Below, piece by piece: positions 27,378-38,411 of a DNA stretch of 64,000 nt (the first letter of the stretch is position 1; each line of letters begins with the position of its first letter). Source of the DNA: Leptolyngbya sp. SIOISBB (GTDB lineage: Bacteria > Cyanobacteriota > Cyanobacteriia > Phormidesmidales > Phormidesmidaceae); assembly GCA_010671905.1 (NCBI GenBank), contig JAAHII010000001.1:5580001-5644000 (forward strand), written 5' to 3'. A model generated the notes under the pieces. It saw only the letters and a list, made by a program, of their open reading frames with translations, did no database searches and was not told where the DNA came from. Made by a program: the position numbers and the translations under genes.

Positions 27378-27589
27378 TGCTGGCGCATTAAGACACTGCG
27401 GCGTAAGTTGGCAAACCGTTCCAATGGGCAGCGGAGAGAGGGAAGCCAGGGGACGAACACAGCCAGGACCAGCTTTTACCGTGAAGTATTAGTTGCTTGA
27501 GCCTGTTTGACACAGAAACAGTAAAGGCACCGTGGACTGGCCGACGATGCCTTGAGGAATTATGGGGGGCATTTGAGCATGGCGGGCAT

Positions 27590-28795
27590 TTAGTCGTTGC
27601 CTGACCGCTGTGACCAGATGCGAGTCGGCAAGCCCCAGACGTAAATAAAGCCCTCAGCCGCCCGATGGTCAAAGGAGTCGTCGGAGCCATAAGTCGCTAA
27701 AGCTTCGCTATAAAGGGCGCTCTCAGACTGGCGACCCGCAATTAGCGCATTCCCTTTGTGCAGTTTAATCCGCACTACGCCAGACACATACTCCTGTGTG
27801 TAATTAACAAACGCATCTAGCGCTGACTTCAGGGGACTGTACCAAAGGCCGTTGTAGATCAGACGACTGTATGATTCTTCTAATTCACGTTTGTACTGAG
27901 TGACATCAGCGGTGAGGGTCAAACTTTCTAAGTCGCGGTGAGCCGCAATCAAGAGGAGCAGCGCGGGTGCTTCGTAAATTTCGCGCGATTTGATCCCGAC
28001 TAAGCGGTTTTCGATCATATCGATGCGGCCAAAACCATGCTTGCCAGCGATTTCATTCAGCTCTTGCACGAGGGCTGTCATCGGCAGTTCTTGACCGTTT
28101 AGGCTGATGGGTTCCCCAGCGTTAAAGCCAATTTCCACATATTCTGGCTCATCGGGGGTATCCGCGATCGCCGAGGTCATGGCATAGATTTCTTCTAGCG
28201 GTTCCGTCCAAGGATCTTCTAGCGGTCCCGCCTCAATGCTGCGGCCCAGCAAGTTGTAATCAATACTGTAAGGCGACGACTTTTTCACGGGAAAGGTGAG
28301 GCCAAATTTTTCTCCATAGGCGATCGCCTCTTCGCGGCTCATGCCCCACTCGCGAGCCGGAGCGAGTACCGTCAGGTCGGGATTCAGTGCACCAATGGCC
28401 ACATCAAATCGCACCTGATCGTTGCCTTTACCTGTACAACCGTGGGCTACCGCATCGGCATTGCACTGGTGGGCGGCATCAACCAACAGTTTGGCAATTA
28501 AGGGGCGAGCGAGTGCTGTCGATAGGGGATACCGATTTTCATACAGGGCATTAGCCTTAATGGATGGCACGGCATAATGCTTAACCAGAGCTTCCTTCGC
28601 ATCGACTACCAGCGATTCCGAAGCCCCGGCCTTCAACGCTTTTTGACGGATGGGTTCGAGGTCTTCTCCTTGCCCCAAATCAGCCGCCAGCGTAATCACT
28701 TCCTTGACCCCCAGCTCATTCTTGAGATAAGGGATGCATACCGTCGTATCGACCCCGCCCGAGTATGCCAACACCACTCTTTCTGCTCGACCCAT
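27590..28795 (-). CDS. argG: Argininosuccinate synthase
   Basis: Joins citrulline and aspartate with ATP to make argininosuccinate in arginine synthesis. 401 aa, the standard length. The P-loop-like ATP site AYSGGVDTT is at residues 10-18; [13 protein letters not shown] and [13 protein letters not shown] are further family blocks, and [23 protein letters not shown] lies near the end. It is monocistronic. Together with speA this places both arginine synthesis and arginine use in the window. Confidence 0.97.
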   Translation of the reverse strand: MGRAERVVLAYSGGVDTTVCIPYLKNELGVKEVITLAADLGQGEDLEPIRQKALKAGASESLVVDAKEALVKHYAVPSIKANALYENRYPLSTALARPLIAKLLVDAAHQCNADAVAHGCTGKGNDQVRFDVAIGALNPDLTVLAPAREWGMSREEAIAYGEKFGLTFPVKKSSPYSIDYNLLGRSIEAGPLEDPWTEPLEEIYAMTSAIADTPDEPEYVEIGFNAGEPISLNGQELPMTALVQELNEIAGKHGFGRIDMIENRLVGIKSREIYEAPALLLLIAAHRDLESLTLTADVTQYKRELEESYSRLIYNGLWYSPLKSALDAFVNYTQEYVSGVVRIKLHKGNALIAGRQSESALYSEALATYGSDDSFDHRAAEGFIYVWGLPTRIWSQRSGND

Positions 28796-29209
28796 TGCTC
28801 ATTACCCAGTGAAGTCCACAAGCTATACATTTTTGCAGACAAAGGGGCATTTGGCTGACTAAACCTAACAGATTTTTTGTGGCGTTTTATCGAAAAAACA
28901 GCATGCTGAAGACATCGCGTTGAGCACTAAACCGGGGCTTTTGAGTGCAGGGGCAGCGTGAGGTATGAAGGTCTTGCTGGCTGTGAGTTGCCAAGATCTA
29001 ATTGTGAATGGCTTCGCTAACAGCTATATGACAGAGATCGATGGTCTACCTCCTTCCGCCCCCCACCCTTCTCCTCAGGGCAGACTGCATCAACACGCTA
29101 CGCTCACCGAACTTCCTACGCGAGGGCTGTTTTAACGCACTCCCCCACCTGTCGCATCGCCTTTGTAGAATAGACAGGTGATTGATGTTCAAAAGGCCCA
29201 CAGACCACT
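28796..29209. other. Divergent intergenic region of argG and the PmbA gene
   Basis: About 410 bases; promoters for both genes must lie here, but I see no clear consensus, hairpin or repeat. Confidence 0.5.
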
Positions 29210-30553
29210 ATGCCAACGCTGCAAGAAATCGCTGCCTACGCGCAAGAGAGTGCCCAAAAGCAGGGAATCCACAAGTACGACGTTTACGGTTCGACAGTGG
29301 ATGAGACGAGCGTGCAGGTCGATCAGGGAGAACCGAAACAGGTTAAGGCGTCTCAGCGATCGAGCGTGATTGTCCGAGTGTGGAATGAGCAGGGCTTAGT
29401 GGGGGTGACTACCACGACCGACGTTGATCCTAACGGCATTGACTTGGCATTACAGACGGCTGCTGATGCCAGCACCTTTGGCGCGAAGGAGCACATTCCT
29501 GACTTTAGTCCTGAGGCCACAACTCCGACTGCCGAGGTGGTATGCGAAATTATGCCTCCAAGCGATGTCCAAGACCTGATCAAAACACTGGTAGGTGCTG
29601 AAAGAGAGGTGCTTGATGCGCATGCTGCGATCACCTCAGTTCCCTACAATGGGATTGCTCAGCGTCAGGTTGATCGCTTTTATCTCAATAGCGAAGGGGC
29701 ACAGCGGCGAGAAGGGCGTAGCTATGCCTCCCTTTATCTCTACAGCAAGACTGAGCAAGAAGGTAAAAAGCCGCGATCGGCGGGGGCTATGCGGGTGCAT
29801 CGAGGGTTGCCGAATCTGGATGTTGAGACCTGCATTCAAGAGACGACTGAGAAAACTCTTAGCCATTTGGACTATCGCCCCATCGAGTCTGGCAAGTATC
29901 CGGTGGTCTTTTCTGCCGAAGCCTTTTTGAGCTTGTTAGATGCTTTTTCCAATCTGTTCAACGCTCAGAGCATTTTGGATAACCGTAGTCTTTCCACTGC
30001 TGATGCTCTTGGCACAGAAATTGCAGTGCCACTGTTGACCGTTTATGACGACGCCCTACATCCGGAAAATGTGAGTGCCGAAACCTTTGATGGTGAGGGT
30101 ACCCCCACCCGTCGGTTACCCATTATTGAAAATGGCGTACTGAGCAATTTTCTACACAGTGCGGGGACGGCCCAACGTATGGGTGCTCAGCCCACCGGCC
30201 ATGCCAACATTGGTGCTAAGGTCAGCGTGGATGCCAACTTTTACCATGTGATGCCGGGACAACCGTCGGAGCAAACATTGAGTTTAGAAACCGCTGAAAA
30301 TGTCGTTTTTATCGACGATGTGCAAGCGTTGCATGCTGGGGTTAATGCCCTACAGGGTTCTTTCTCGTTGCCATTTGATGGCTGGTTGGTGAATAAAGGC
30401 GAAAAGGTCAGTATCGAATCGGCAACCGTTGCGGGTGATTTTCGTGATTTGTTGAAATCGATTGTTCACGTAGAAGCAGAACCCGAGATCACACCCGGTG
30501 GGGTCTGTCCGCGCATTTGGGTGGAGGCGTTGTCGATTACGGGTGAGGCGTAG
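29210..30553 (+). CDS. PmbA/TldE-type protease subunit
   Basis: 447 aa of the TldD/PmbA family, which process modified peptides as a TldD-PmbA dimer. Seen are the N-terminal domain ([25 protein letters not shown]), the [19 protein letters not shown] block and the barrel segment [26 protein letters not shown]. The HEXXXH zinc motif of TldD is absent, so this is the PmbA-type partner. The last 88 bases overlap the convergent hydrolase gene. Confidence 0.88.
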   Translation: MPTLQEIAAYAQESAQKQGIHKYDVYGSTVDETSVQVDQGEPKQVKASQRSSVIVRVWNEQGLVGVTTTTDVDPNGIDLALQTAADASTFGAKEHIPDFSPEATTPTAEVVCEIMPPSDVQDLIKTLVGAEREVLDAHAAITSVPYNGIAQRQVDRFYLNSEGAQRREGRSYASLYLYSKTEQEGKKPRSAGAMRVHRGLPNLDVETCIQETTEKTLSHLDYRPIESGKYPVVFSAEAFLSLLDAFSNLFNAQSILDNRSLSTADALGTEIAVPLLTVYDDALHPENVSAETFDGEGTPTRRLPIIENGVLSNFLHSAGTAQRMGAQPTGHANIGAKVSVDANFYHVMPGQPSEQTLSLETAENVVFIDDVQALHAGVNALQGSFSLPFDGWLVNKGEKVSIESATVAGDFRDLLKSIVHVEAEPEITPGGVCPRIWVEALSITGEA

Positions 30554-31245
30554 CCCTCCTCGGTAATGGTGGCCAGTTCCTTCAGCCCAACTAAGACCTG
30601 TTCAGCAGTCGCCGTCCAGCCAACAATGCCCCCCTGAGCCCGGACCATCTCGACTGTCGCCTGTTGGAATTCAGGAAAGTAGCTGGCAGTACCGTCTTCG
30701 ACCAAGAGGCATTCGAAACCGCGATCGTTGGCTTCGCGCATGGTCGTCTGCACACACACTTCGGTCGTCACGCCAGTCAAAATCAAGTGGGTAATGCCCT
30801 GTCGTTGCAATATTGAGGCGAGGGGGGTCGCATAAAACGCCCCTTTGCCTGGTTTGGCGATGACGATTTCGTCTCCCTGCGGTGCCAATTCAGAAATGAT
30901 GCTGTTGCCTGGCTCTCCTAATACCAGCACGCGTCCCATCGGCCCGGTATCGCCAATTTTGAGCGTGCTGTTGCCGCGATCGCGCTTCGCTGGGGGACAG
31001 TCTGACAGGTCAGGATGATGCCCCTCAACTGTTTGGATGATCAGCCAACCGCGATCTCGAAATTGTTGCTGCAGTTGCTGGATCGTCGGCACAATTGTCC
31101 ATAGTGGTGTCACATCATTGCCTAACGCCTCTCCGAAGCCTCCTGGCTCCAAAAAGTCGCGCTGCATGTCAATAATGATCAGGGCCACGCGATCGCTCGT
31201 GGGCAGCACATAATCATAGGGCTGAGCAGCAATCTGGGCCATCAT
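30466..31245 (-). CDS. Isochorismatase-like cysteine hydrolase
   Basis: 259 aa of the isochorismatase superfamily with the catalytic triad: Asp in IIDMQRDF (D26), Lys in [12 protein letters not shown] (K131 or K134) and Cys in [11 protein letters not shown] (C164). The sequence around [10 protein letters not shown] and the [10 protein letters not shown] end resemble biuret or amide hydrolases, but the substrate is not known. The last 30 or so residues (after VGLKELAT) are encoded opposite the end of the PmbA gene and have no family match, so the true stop may have been lost through an indel. Confidence 0.85.
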   Translation of the reverse strand: MMAQIAAQPYDYVLPTSDRVALIIIDMQRDFLEPGGFGEALGNDVTPLWTIVPTIQQLQQQFRDRGWLIIQTVEGHHPDLSDCPPAKRDRGNSTLKIGDTGPMGRVLVLGEPGNSIISELAPQGDEIVIAKPGKGAFYATPLASILQRQGITHLILTGVTTEVCVQTTMREANDRGFECLLVEDGTASYFPEFQQATVEMVRAQGGIVGWTATAEQVLVGLKELATITEEGYASPVIDNASTQMRGQTPPGVISGSAST

Positions 31246-31349
31246 CCTTCTCCGAGACCTCGAGTCGTTTATACCGAGCAGCCAGCCGTGGCAGCGTCAA
31301 TATGAATACTTTGTTCATGGCTTCAAGCAGTGTCATCCATCATTTCATG

Positions 31350-31388
31350 AAAAAGCGCCCGGTATCGACGGTGCCAATACCGAGCGCA
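31350..31388 (-). terminator. Terminator of gap2
   Basis: On the minus strand GCGCTCGGTAT pairs with ATACCGGGCGC (one T/G wobble) and is followed by TTTTTC. It lies about 65 bases beyond the gap2 stop. Confidence 0.88.
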
Positions 31389-31451
31389 TAGGCTCATATA
31401 TGCTAAACGGAGTCAAAACGCTGTAATTGCGTTAGCCATGTGTTGAGAGCC

Positions 31452-32465
31452 TTAGCTCCACTTCTGGGCCACGAGTTCAGCTAAGTCAACGACGCGCTGG
31501 CTATAGCCCCACTCATTGTCGTACCAAGCCACGATTTTCACTAAGTCGCCGCCCAAAACAATGGTCAAGCTGGAGTCGACGATTGAGGACTCATCAGTCT
31601 TACGGTAGTCAATGGAAACTAGCGGCAGCTCGCTGTAACCCAGAATACCTTTCAGCTTGCCCTCAGACGCTTCTTTCATCGCGTCATTGATTTGTTGAGC
31701 GATCGCCGGTTTTTCAATCTGTGCTACAAAGTCAACCACTGACACATTAGGAGTGGGAACTCGCAAAGCAATCCCATTAAGTTTGCCAGAAACCGCAGGA
31801 TATACCTTCGCAACGGCTTCAGCCGCACCCGTGGTTGTCGGCACAATGTTCAAAGCAGCAGCGCGGGCTCGACGGAGATCGCGGTGGCTGGCATCCAGCA
31901 GTCGCTGGTCACCCGTATAGCTGTGGGTCGTGGTCATGGTGCCTTTCACGATGCCAAAGCTTTCATGCAGCGCCTTCACGACGGGAGCCAAGCAGTTGGT
32001 GGTGCAGCTTGCATTGCTGACCACATTAAATTCGCTAGGGTCGTAATCTTCGTGGTTAACACCCATCACGAACGTACCAACGCCGCTACCTTTGCCAGGG
32101 GCGGTAATCAGAACTTTCGAGGCACCTGCTTCGATGTGGCGTCCAGCGCCTTCTACACTTCGGAAAACCCCGGTGGACTCGATGACGAGATCAATGTCCC
32201 AGGCTTTCCAAGGCAAATTGTTGGGGTTACGGTCAGAGCAGCATTTAATTGTTTTGCCGTTAACAATCAGGGTATCTTCGCCCGCTTGGACATCAGCGTC
32301 TAGGCGACCCAACATCGAATCGTATTTTAATAAGTGAGAATTGGTATGGGGATCAGAGGTGTCATTGATAGCCACTACCTCAAGTTGACTGTCGTCGCGG
32401 GTCAACCAACAACGCAGAAAGTTACGACCAATCCGCCCAAAACCATTAATTGCTACTCTAATCAC
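31452..32465 (-). CDS. gap2: Type I glyceraldehyde-3-phosphate dehydrogenase (Gap2)
   Basis: Interconverts 1,3-bisphosphoglycerate and glyceraldehyde-3-phosphate; the cyanobacterial Gap2 form uses NADP(H) in the Calvin cycle. 337 aa. GFGRIGRN at residues 8-15 binds the nucleotide, NASCTTNC has the catalytic C154, and the residues after the Rossmann strand ([21 protein letters not shown]) match plastid-type Gap2. The start is GTG at 32465. It ends with the strong terminator at 31350-31388. Confidence 0.95.
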   Translation of the reverse strand: MIRVAINGFGRIGRNFLRCWLTRDDSQLEVVAINDTSDPHTNSHLLKYDSMLGRLDADVQAGEDTLIVNGKTIKCCSDRNPNNLPWKAWDIDLVIESTGVFRSVEGAGRHIEAGASKVLITAPGKGSGVGTFVMGVNHEDYDPSEFNVVSNASCTTNCLAPVVKALHESFGIVKGTMTTTHSYTGDQRLLDASHRDLRRARAAALNIVPTTTGAAEAVAKVYPAVSGKLNGIALRVPTPNVSVVDFVAQIEKPAIAQQINDAMKEASEGKLKGILGYSELPLVSIDYRKTDESSIVDSSLTIVLGGDLVKIVAWYDNEWGYSQRVVDLAELVAQKWS

Positions 32466-33119
32466 TGCGTTTTACCCTCTGTGCACTCAAAACTCAATAG
32501 GTAACATTTCCTAAACGGGATTATCATATCGCAAAGACTGCCCCCATTTATAGATCCCTTGGTCGGAACCGAGTGAGAAATTTGCTACTTCGCTGAACTG
32601 GGGGATCAGGCTGTTAATGCTCTCTGGCCAGTGGCGGAAACGGATGAAATTAATCAGGCTATAGGGAAGAAACGGGTGAACGAAAAAAAGCGCGGTATCT
32701 GTATCCGAGAAGGGTGATCGCGACTTTCAGAAGACCTCAAGTGAGGGGCAACTCGTTGGATAGGTTTCCGAGCCTGCCCAAACTCACCTTGCAGCTCGTT
32801 AACCGACCACCAAAGAACGGCCAGGATGGCCATCAAACGAGCCCAGAATTGGCTGGGCTGGATGGCCATCCTGCGAGGCTTACCGGGCAAGCATCCCGCC
32901 GAAAATTCCGTCCACCCGGGAAGAAACCCACTTTCTAGCTAAGGGGTATGCGTGACTCTTGAATAATTTGGCTAATCAGCCGAGACTGAAATTATGCTGA
33001 ATGAGTTATGGCGTCTCTCACACCTTGGGTCTGAAGACTCTTTTTTCCTTTTGGGGTGTGCGTCTCTCGCTATTTCGCGTCAGTCTCATTGAGTAGGGCG
33101 TAAGCTGGTTGGGTTGAGC
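32466..33119. other. Divergent intergenic region with a dispersed repeat
   Basis: About 650 bases between gap2 and the DUF6398 gene, largely occupied by repeat copy 2 (32675-32930). The rest has no supported feature. Confidence 0.5.
32675..32930 (+). repeat. Dispersed intergenic repeat, copy 2, with hairpin
   Basis: It shares ordered blocks with 11907-12165, including CGTTGGATAGG, AGCCTGCCC and AGAACGGCCAGGATGG. This copy contains a nested inverted repeat: AGGATGGCCATC (32823-32834) pairs exactly with GATGGCCATCCT (32861-32872), and within it AGCCCAG (32840-32846) pairs with CTGGGCT (32853-32859). Confidence 0.75.
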
Positions 33120-33665
33120 ATGGTGGCAAAGGCCAAAAAGTCGGAAAAGGTACCCAAGGTCATGCAGGTGATCTTCGATCTCATCACAGCGATTACCGAT
33201 AACTTTGCTGTCCAGCACCTCAATGCTGAATATGCCACCTTGATTCGCCAGGCGACGGCAGCGCTCTGTCGCAAGCGTCCGTCACCGCTCAAAAGTGGGC
33301 GTGATCGCAGCTGGGCCTGTGGCATTAGTCATGCGATCGGCATGGCGAACTTTTTGTTCGACTCGTCACAAGACCCATACATCAGTGCCAGCGAGTTGTA
33401 TGCCTGGTTTGGTGTTAGCAGCAGCACTGGGCAGAGTAAATCTAAGCAAGTCCGCGATATGCTCGACATTGGGCAGCTCGATCCAGAGTGGTGCCTGCCA
33501 AGTAATCTCGGGGATAATCTGCTGGCGTGGTTGATTTCAGTGAATGGCCTGATTCTCGATCCCCGCTCCGCTCCCCCTCAGGTACAGGAGCAACTTGCAG
33601 CAGCGAGCCTCATTCCTTATGTTCCTGATCCGCTTGATGCCGATTACCCTCTTAGCCACAACTGA
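33120..33665 (+). CDS. DUF6398-type protein
   Basis: 181 aa from ATG 33120 (a TTG two codons earlier is also possible). The helical block VMQVIFDLITAITDNFAVQHLNAEY and the later ASELYAWFGVSSSTGQSKSKQVRDML match a domain of unknown function often found next to, or fused with, pRiA4b ORF-3-like domains. The next gene is indeed such a protein, so the two probably work together, or were one polypeptide. Confidence 0.75.
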   Translation: MVAKAKKSEKVPKVMQVIFDLITAITDNFAVQHLNAEYATLIRQATAALCRKRPSPLKSGRDRSWACGISHAIGMANFLFDSSQDPYISASELYAWFGVSSSTGQSKSKQVRDMLDIGQLDPEWCLPSNLGDNLLAWLISVNGLILDPRSAPPQVQEQLAAASLIPYVPDPLDADYPLSHN

Positions 33666-34180
33666 AGCTGCTGGCCTGGCATCGGGGGCAACCCGCAAAC
33701 CGAAAAAGGTGATCAAAAGAGCAAGCGATACTTTTTATATTCTCAAAGTGAATTTGGTGGGTGGCCCCCCTCACGGAAAGCTTTGTTCGTAAAAATCCCC
33801 GGATTGCCCGAACGATTGTCATCAAGGGTGAGCAGTCTCTTCAAGAACTCCACCAAGTCATCTTTGCAGCATTTGATCGCGAAGAAGGGCATCGGTATGA
33901 ATTTCAGGTTGGGGGCGATGGCCCTGACGCTCCAGACTGCCGACGCTATGGGCTCGCATCGTTAACTGAGCTTGACTATGCTGGCGACGTACCTCAGACC
34001 ACCATCAACGATCTCAATCTGGAAAAAGGAGAAATGTTTGGCTATACCTTTGACTTTGGGGACGACTGGTGGCATGTGCTAGAGGTCAAGGCGATACGCT
34101 CAAAAGCCCCTAAAGGCAAATATCCCCAAGTGACTGAACGAGTCGGCCAAAGCCCACCCCAGTATGCTGATTTTGACTGA
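33637..34180 (+). CDS. pRiA4b ORF-3-like protein, frame broken at a C6 run
   Basis: From about 33637 one frame encodes RKPKKVIKRASDTFYILKVNLVGGP, then is lost; from 33761 another frame continues LTESFVRKNPRIARTIVIKG, then LQELHQVIFAAFDREEGHRYEF and FGYTFDFGDDWWHVLEV to 34180. Removing one C from the C6 run at 33765-33770 joins them exactly as in the family (VGGPLTESFVRKNP). The FDFGDDWWH motif is diagnostic of the IS1096/pRiA4b ORF-3-like family, of unknown function. The start is uncertain and overlaps the DUF6398 gene. Confidence 0.7.
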
Positions 34181-34248
34181 CCAGTGGGGATCCTCTATCA
34201 GCAGAGCAGAACTGGAGGGATCGGTTGACAGAAGGCGATCGCCCTATG

Positions 34249-35583
34249 CTAAGAACACAGTCGTAAAATTTGCACAGCCATTGCCAGGCTATCTTGATAG
34301 AGGACGTCTTCACCCCAGCGCTGGAGCTGCTGTCCCAAGATTAGATCGGCTCGCTGGTCAGAGATGGCACTCACCTCTTCGACGCGGCAGGCTTGTGCCC
34401 CACCACCGGCTTCCATACGCATACATCCAGTCGTCTCTGAACAGAGAATCGTGCAGCAATCAGCCTGTTGATTGTCAGAGGTCAGACGAATGCCCACTAA
34501 ATCCCCGATAACTTCGCCCACATCCGCTACGGGAATGGCCGCCAGCTCTGCCTCAATCTCGTGTTTACCCGAGCTGTTTTGCAAGTACACCTTGCGAATG
34601 CCGTAGTCGCCACCTTCTTCGACATAGCGAATGGGGGTCCACTCTAATCGGCTGGCTAGCCAGCCGAGAAACATGAGGGCCTGGGCGGCATTGCCCGGTT
34701 CGTGGTCGATACTCACGTGGTCAATTTCTGCCAGGGCATCGCGGCGTTCTGGAGGATCAAAGGCTTCAGCCGTGAGCTCTTGCCAGGGGAAGAGGCGATG
34801 CCAATTGAGATCAGCGATATATTTGCCTGATTCCGTAATCTCTTGAATTTTGTTGAGCTCAGATTCCACTTCGCTAAAGTAGCTGGAATCGACAATTAGG
34901 CAGTTGCTGGTCTCTGATAGCTGATTAAAGAGGGTTTGCTCCGGATTAGGGGTGGCCTTCCACCAAACAAATTTGGGCAACTCGCCAATCATTAACGAGG
35001 TCACCACATCGGCAACCTGATCAAGGGCTGCTTTAGAGCCTCGTAGGGAAATGTATTCGCAACAAATTAGATTGCTGGCGTTGCGTTTTTGCACAGGGCA
35101 ATAAGCGGACACTTGAGCAGTGACTGTATCATCGCCATCTAGCGTCGGGCAGAGGGTAATAACGCGACAAGGATTTTGAGCCGCGATCGCCTCGCTCAGG
35201 CTAAAGCCCCGCACATCAGCATTCGTAAACACCTTCTGACTGTCAGGCAGATTGGCATATTCCTGACGCAATCGGGCCAACGTCACCTCATCTACGCGTC
35301 CGGTCACCCGCAGTCCATAGGCTATCTGGGCCTGCCGAATCGCCTCCCGTGTTTTGGGACCATGCATGCCGTCAATCGGTCCCCGATAAAAGGTCAGCGC
35401 TGCTAGTAGCTGCTGAAAGTCTTCGGGTTCATAAACCACGATGCTAAAGGTACTCGCCCGCGTCGCGACCGGAGCGGTGGCCCCATCGTTCTGAGTCCGC
35501 CAAATATTCCGGAGCTCGTTTTCAATTTCCTCAATCGAAATGCCTTTAGGTTTTTGCAGCGCAACAAGAGGAGTGGTGGTCAT
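34249..35583 (-). CDS. opcA: Glucose-6-phosphate dehydrogenase assembly protein OpcA
   Basis: Needed for assembly and redox control of glucose-6-phosphate dehydrogenase in cyanobacteria. 444 aa. An N-terminal peptidoglycan-binding-like helical domain (YRGPIDGMHGPKTREAIRQAQ) is followed by the OpcA core (YISLRGSKAALDQVADVVTSL, LPKFVWWKATP, and LGWLASRLEWTP). Cysteine-rich stretches (ADCCTILCSETTGC) near the end fit the proposed redox sensing. It lies 135 bases downstream of zwf, completing the fbp-zwf-opcA cluster. Confidence 0.94.
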   Translation of the reverse strand: MTTTPLVALQKPKGISIEEIENELRNIWRTQNDGATAPVATRASTFSIVVYEPEDFQQLLAALTFYRGPIDGMHGPKTREAIRQAQIAYGLRVTGRVDEVTLARLRQEYANLPDSQKVFTNADVRGFSLSEAIAAQNPCRVITLCPTLDGDDTVTAQVSAYCPVQKRNASNLICCEYISLRGSKAALDQVADVVTSLMIGELPKFVWWKATPNPEQTLFNQLSETSNCLIVDSSYFSEVESELNKIQEITESGKYIADLNWHRLFPWQELTAEAFDPPERRDALAEIDHVSIDHEPGNAAQALMFLGWLASRLEWTPIRYVEEGGDYGIRKVYLQNSSGKHEIEAELAAIPVADVGEVIGDLVGIRLTSDNQQADCCTILCSETTGCMRMEAGGGAQACRVEEVSAISDQRADLILGQQLQRWGEDVLYQDSLAMAVQILRLCS

Positions 35584-35718
35584 ATCAACTTTAGAGATGA
35601 GGGACAGATTCGATCCAGTCGTCCAAGTCGTTAGTCAAATCGAGTCGAAATCCGGTTGTCAAGACGCGAGTTTATGCTAACGGATTTATCCATAAGTCCG
35701 GAGAACTTAAGGATGATG

Positions 35719-37250
35719 CTAGAGTCGGCGCCAGCGACGACCATGGCAGTTCAGCAACAGTTCCGACTCCACCGGCCCCCAGGTGCCTGCTTCATACATC
35801 GGAATCGCATCCGGAGCCGCTGGCGCATCCCAGACCTCCAACAGGGGCGTGAGCATTCGCCAAGAGGCTTCTACTTCATCGCCGCGAGTAAACAGCGTTT
35901 GATCGCCCAACATGCAATCTACTAACAAGCGACCATAGGCTTCTGTACTCGGTTTACCAAATGCAGCGTCATAACGAAAATCCATCGCCACCGATCGCGT
36001 CCGTAACGAATTTCCCGGCGCTTTTACTTCAAAGCGCATCGCAATACCCTCGTCGGGCTGAATGCGTAGCGCCAACACGTTGTGGCTCAACTGCTTAGCG
36101 GCCGACTGAAACATCATGTACGGCACTTCCTTAAAGTGGATGGAAATCTCCGAGACTTTCTTGGGCATGCGCTTACCCGTTCGCATGTAGAAGGGCACAC
36201 CTTTCCAGCGCCAATTGTCAATCATCAGTTTCAACGCGGCATACGTTGGGGTCGTAGACGTTTCACTCGCACCCTCTTCTGAGCGATAGCCGGGTACCTG
36301 CTCACCCTTCATCCAACCAGGAGCGTATTGGCCTCGCACGGCACACTTTGAGAGATCTTCCAAATCTGCCAGGTGAGTAGCTTGCAGCACCTTCACCTTT
36401 TCACTGCGGATACTATCGGCATCCAGCGAATTGGGGGCTTCCATCGCCGTTAGGCAAAAGAGCTGCATCAGGTGATTTTGCACCATGTCTCGCAGCGCCC
36501 CAGACGTTTCGTAATAGCCCGCCCGGCCTTCTAAACCAACGGTTTCCGCCACGGTAATTTGCACATGATCCACAAACTGCCGGTTCCAAAGCGGCTCAAA
36601 AATCGCGTTAGCGAACCGGAAAACCATCAGGTTTTGCACGGTCTCTTTACCGAGGTAGTGATCAATCCGATAGACCTGCTCTTCTTTACAAACGTCTTGC
36701 ACGACGCGGTTGAGCACTCGAGCCGAACCAATATCTTTGCCAAAGGGCTTTTCGATGACCAGGCGCTGTTGGGTCGGATCACTCAGCATTCCTGCCGCCC
36801 CTAACTGTCTGGTGGCTTCGCCAAAAAAGCGTGGCGCGACCGAGAGATAAAACACCCGATTGCCGCGCGTGCCCCGTTTTTCGTCTAGCTCACCCAAAAA
36901 CGCTTTCAATCGTTGATAACTTTCTGGCTTGTCGATGTTAGCGGGGCAGTAGTACAGTCCCTCAGCAAAATTGTTCCAAACGGCTTCGTTACCCAGACCG
37001 CCACCAAATTCTTCAACCCCTTCACGCAGGTGGTCGCGAAAAAAGTCATGGCTCCATTCTCGACGCGCCACTCCCACAATGGTCAGCTCCGGAGGGAGGC
37101 GGCGATCGAGCTTCATTTGATAGAGCGCAGGCACCAGCTTGCGCTGGGTTAAGTCGCCAGAGGCACCAAAGATGACTAAAATCTGGGGGATCAGGGAATG
37201 CGGTCTTGCTGTAAACCAACGCGTAGGGGATTTTCGAGCAGACTAACCAT
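35719..37250 (-). CDS. zwf: Glucose-6-phosphate 1-dehydrogenase, frame broken near the N-terminus
   Basis: First enzyme of the oxidative pentose phosphate pathway. The frame open from 37134 to 35719 holds the substrate motif IDHYLGKE and VIEKPFGKD. The true start is ATG 37250 ([19 protein letters not shown]), in another frame. Between 37183 and 37197 the reading shifts, then [17 protein letters not shown] with the NADP-binding GASGDL motif follows. Two extra bases (a T and one C) or one missing base would explain it; the restored length is 509-510 aa, normal for the family. The shift is probably an assembly error. Confidence 0.92.
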
Positions 37251-37354
37251 AGGACGTTATCGGGGGTTAAATGAACAGAGGCTATTCGAACCGGACTTTG
37301 TATCGTTCGGACAGACGGCATACCTGATGGCGCCGCAATCAGCCGGTGTGCGCT

Positions 37355-38411
37355 TCAAGAAGACGCGATCGCAGCCTGTTCGCGCAGCCGCTCTTGAATA
37401 AACGACTCCACCAATTGCACATCTTCTGTACTGCCAATGACTAAGGGCGTACGCTGGTGCAGTTCCGAGGGCACAACATCTAACAATCGCTCAGTACCAG
37501 TACTTGCCCGGCCACCCGCCTGCTCAATCAAAAAGGCTAAGGGAGCGGTTTCATAGAGCAGTCGCAATTTGCCTGCCGGCTTTTTCACCGTGCCGGGATA
37601 CAAAAAGACGCCACCTTGCATCAAAATTCGGTGGAAATCTCCGACTAATGCCCCGCTATAGCGTAAAGAGTAGCCCTCGTGACGGTGTACATAGCGCGTG
37701 AAGTCGCGAATTGACTCTTCCCACTGCCAAAAGTTGCCCTCGTTCACACTGTAGGTGGGTCCGTGCTGAGGAACTTGAATGTTTTCGGCTGTGAGAATGA
37801 ATTCGCCAAGACTGGGATCAAGAGTAAAAAGAATGTACCCCACTGCCAATCGAATACACCAGTACGGTGGTTGGACCGTACAGAATATAGCCAGCTGCGA
37901 GTTGGTCGCGGCCATGGGTAAGGAGATCCGAGGCCGACTGGTCAAGGTCATCGTTAGTTTGTCGACGAATTGCAAAGATGGAGCCGACGTTCAAGTTAAT
38001 GTCCACGTTAGAAGAACCGTCGATCGGGTCATATAGCAAGGTATAGCGACCAATCGGACAGTTTTCGGGAATGTAGTAAGGTGTGTCCATCTCTTCGGAG
38101 GCCAGCCGACAAACCAAACCACTCTGTTTAAATACCGAGATAAACACGTCGTTGGCAAAGACGTCCATCTTTTTAACGTCTTCCCCTTGCACGTTCGTTT
38201 TGCCAGTGAAGCCTAAAGTATCAGCCACCAGCCCCGCCCGAGATAAGTGTCGCGCAATTAGCTTGCCCGCTAGTGCAATTCGACTCATCAGGGCACTGAG
38301 GTCTTGTGCCTCTGGTCCAAAGCTCTGGAGTTGTTGCAGCACATGGCGCGACAGAGTGGTGCAGTCACGGTCAAGCGTTTGCTCCGAAGACGGTTGATAG
38401 CTTTCAACCAT
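37355..38411 (-). CDS. fbp: Class I fructose-1,6-bisphosphatase, frame broken at a homopolymer
   Basis: Dephosphorylates fructose-1,6-bisphosphate in the Calvin cycle and gluconeogenesis. The N-terminal frame (38411-37818) has the metal motif [13 protein letters not shown]; the C-terminal frame (to 37355) has [18 protein letters not shown] and [17 protein letters not shown]. Removing one base from the five-A run at 37826-37830 (T5 on the coding strand) joins them as [13 protein letters not shown], giving 351 aa, the normal length. It heads the fbp-zwf-opcA cluster. Confidence 0.93.
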
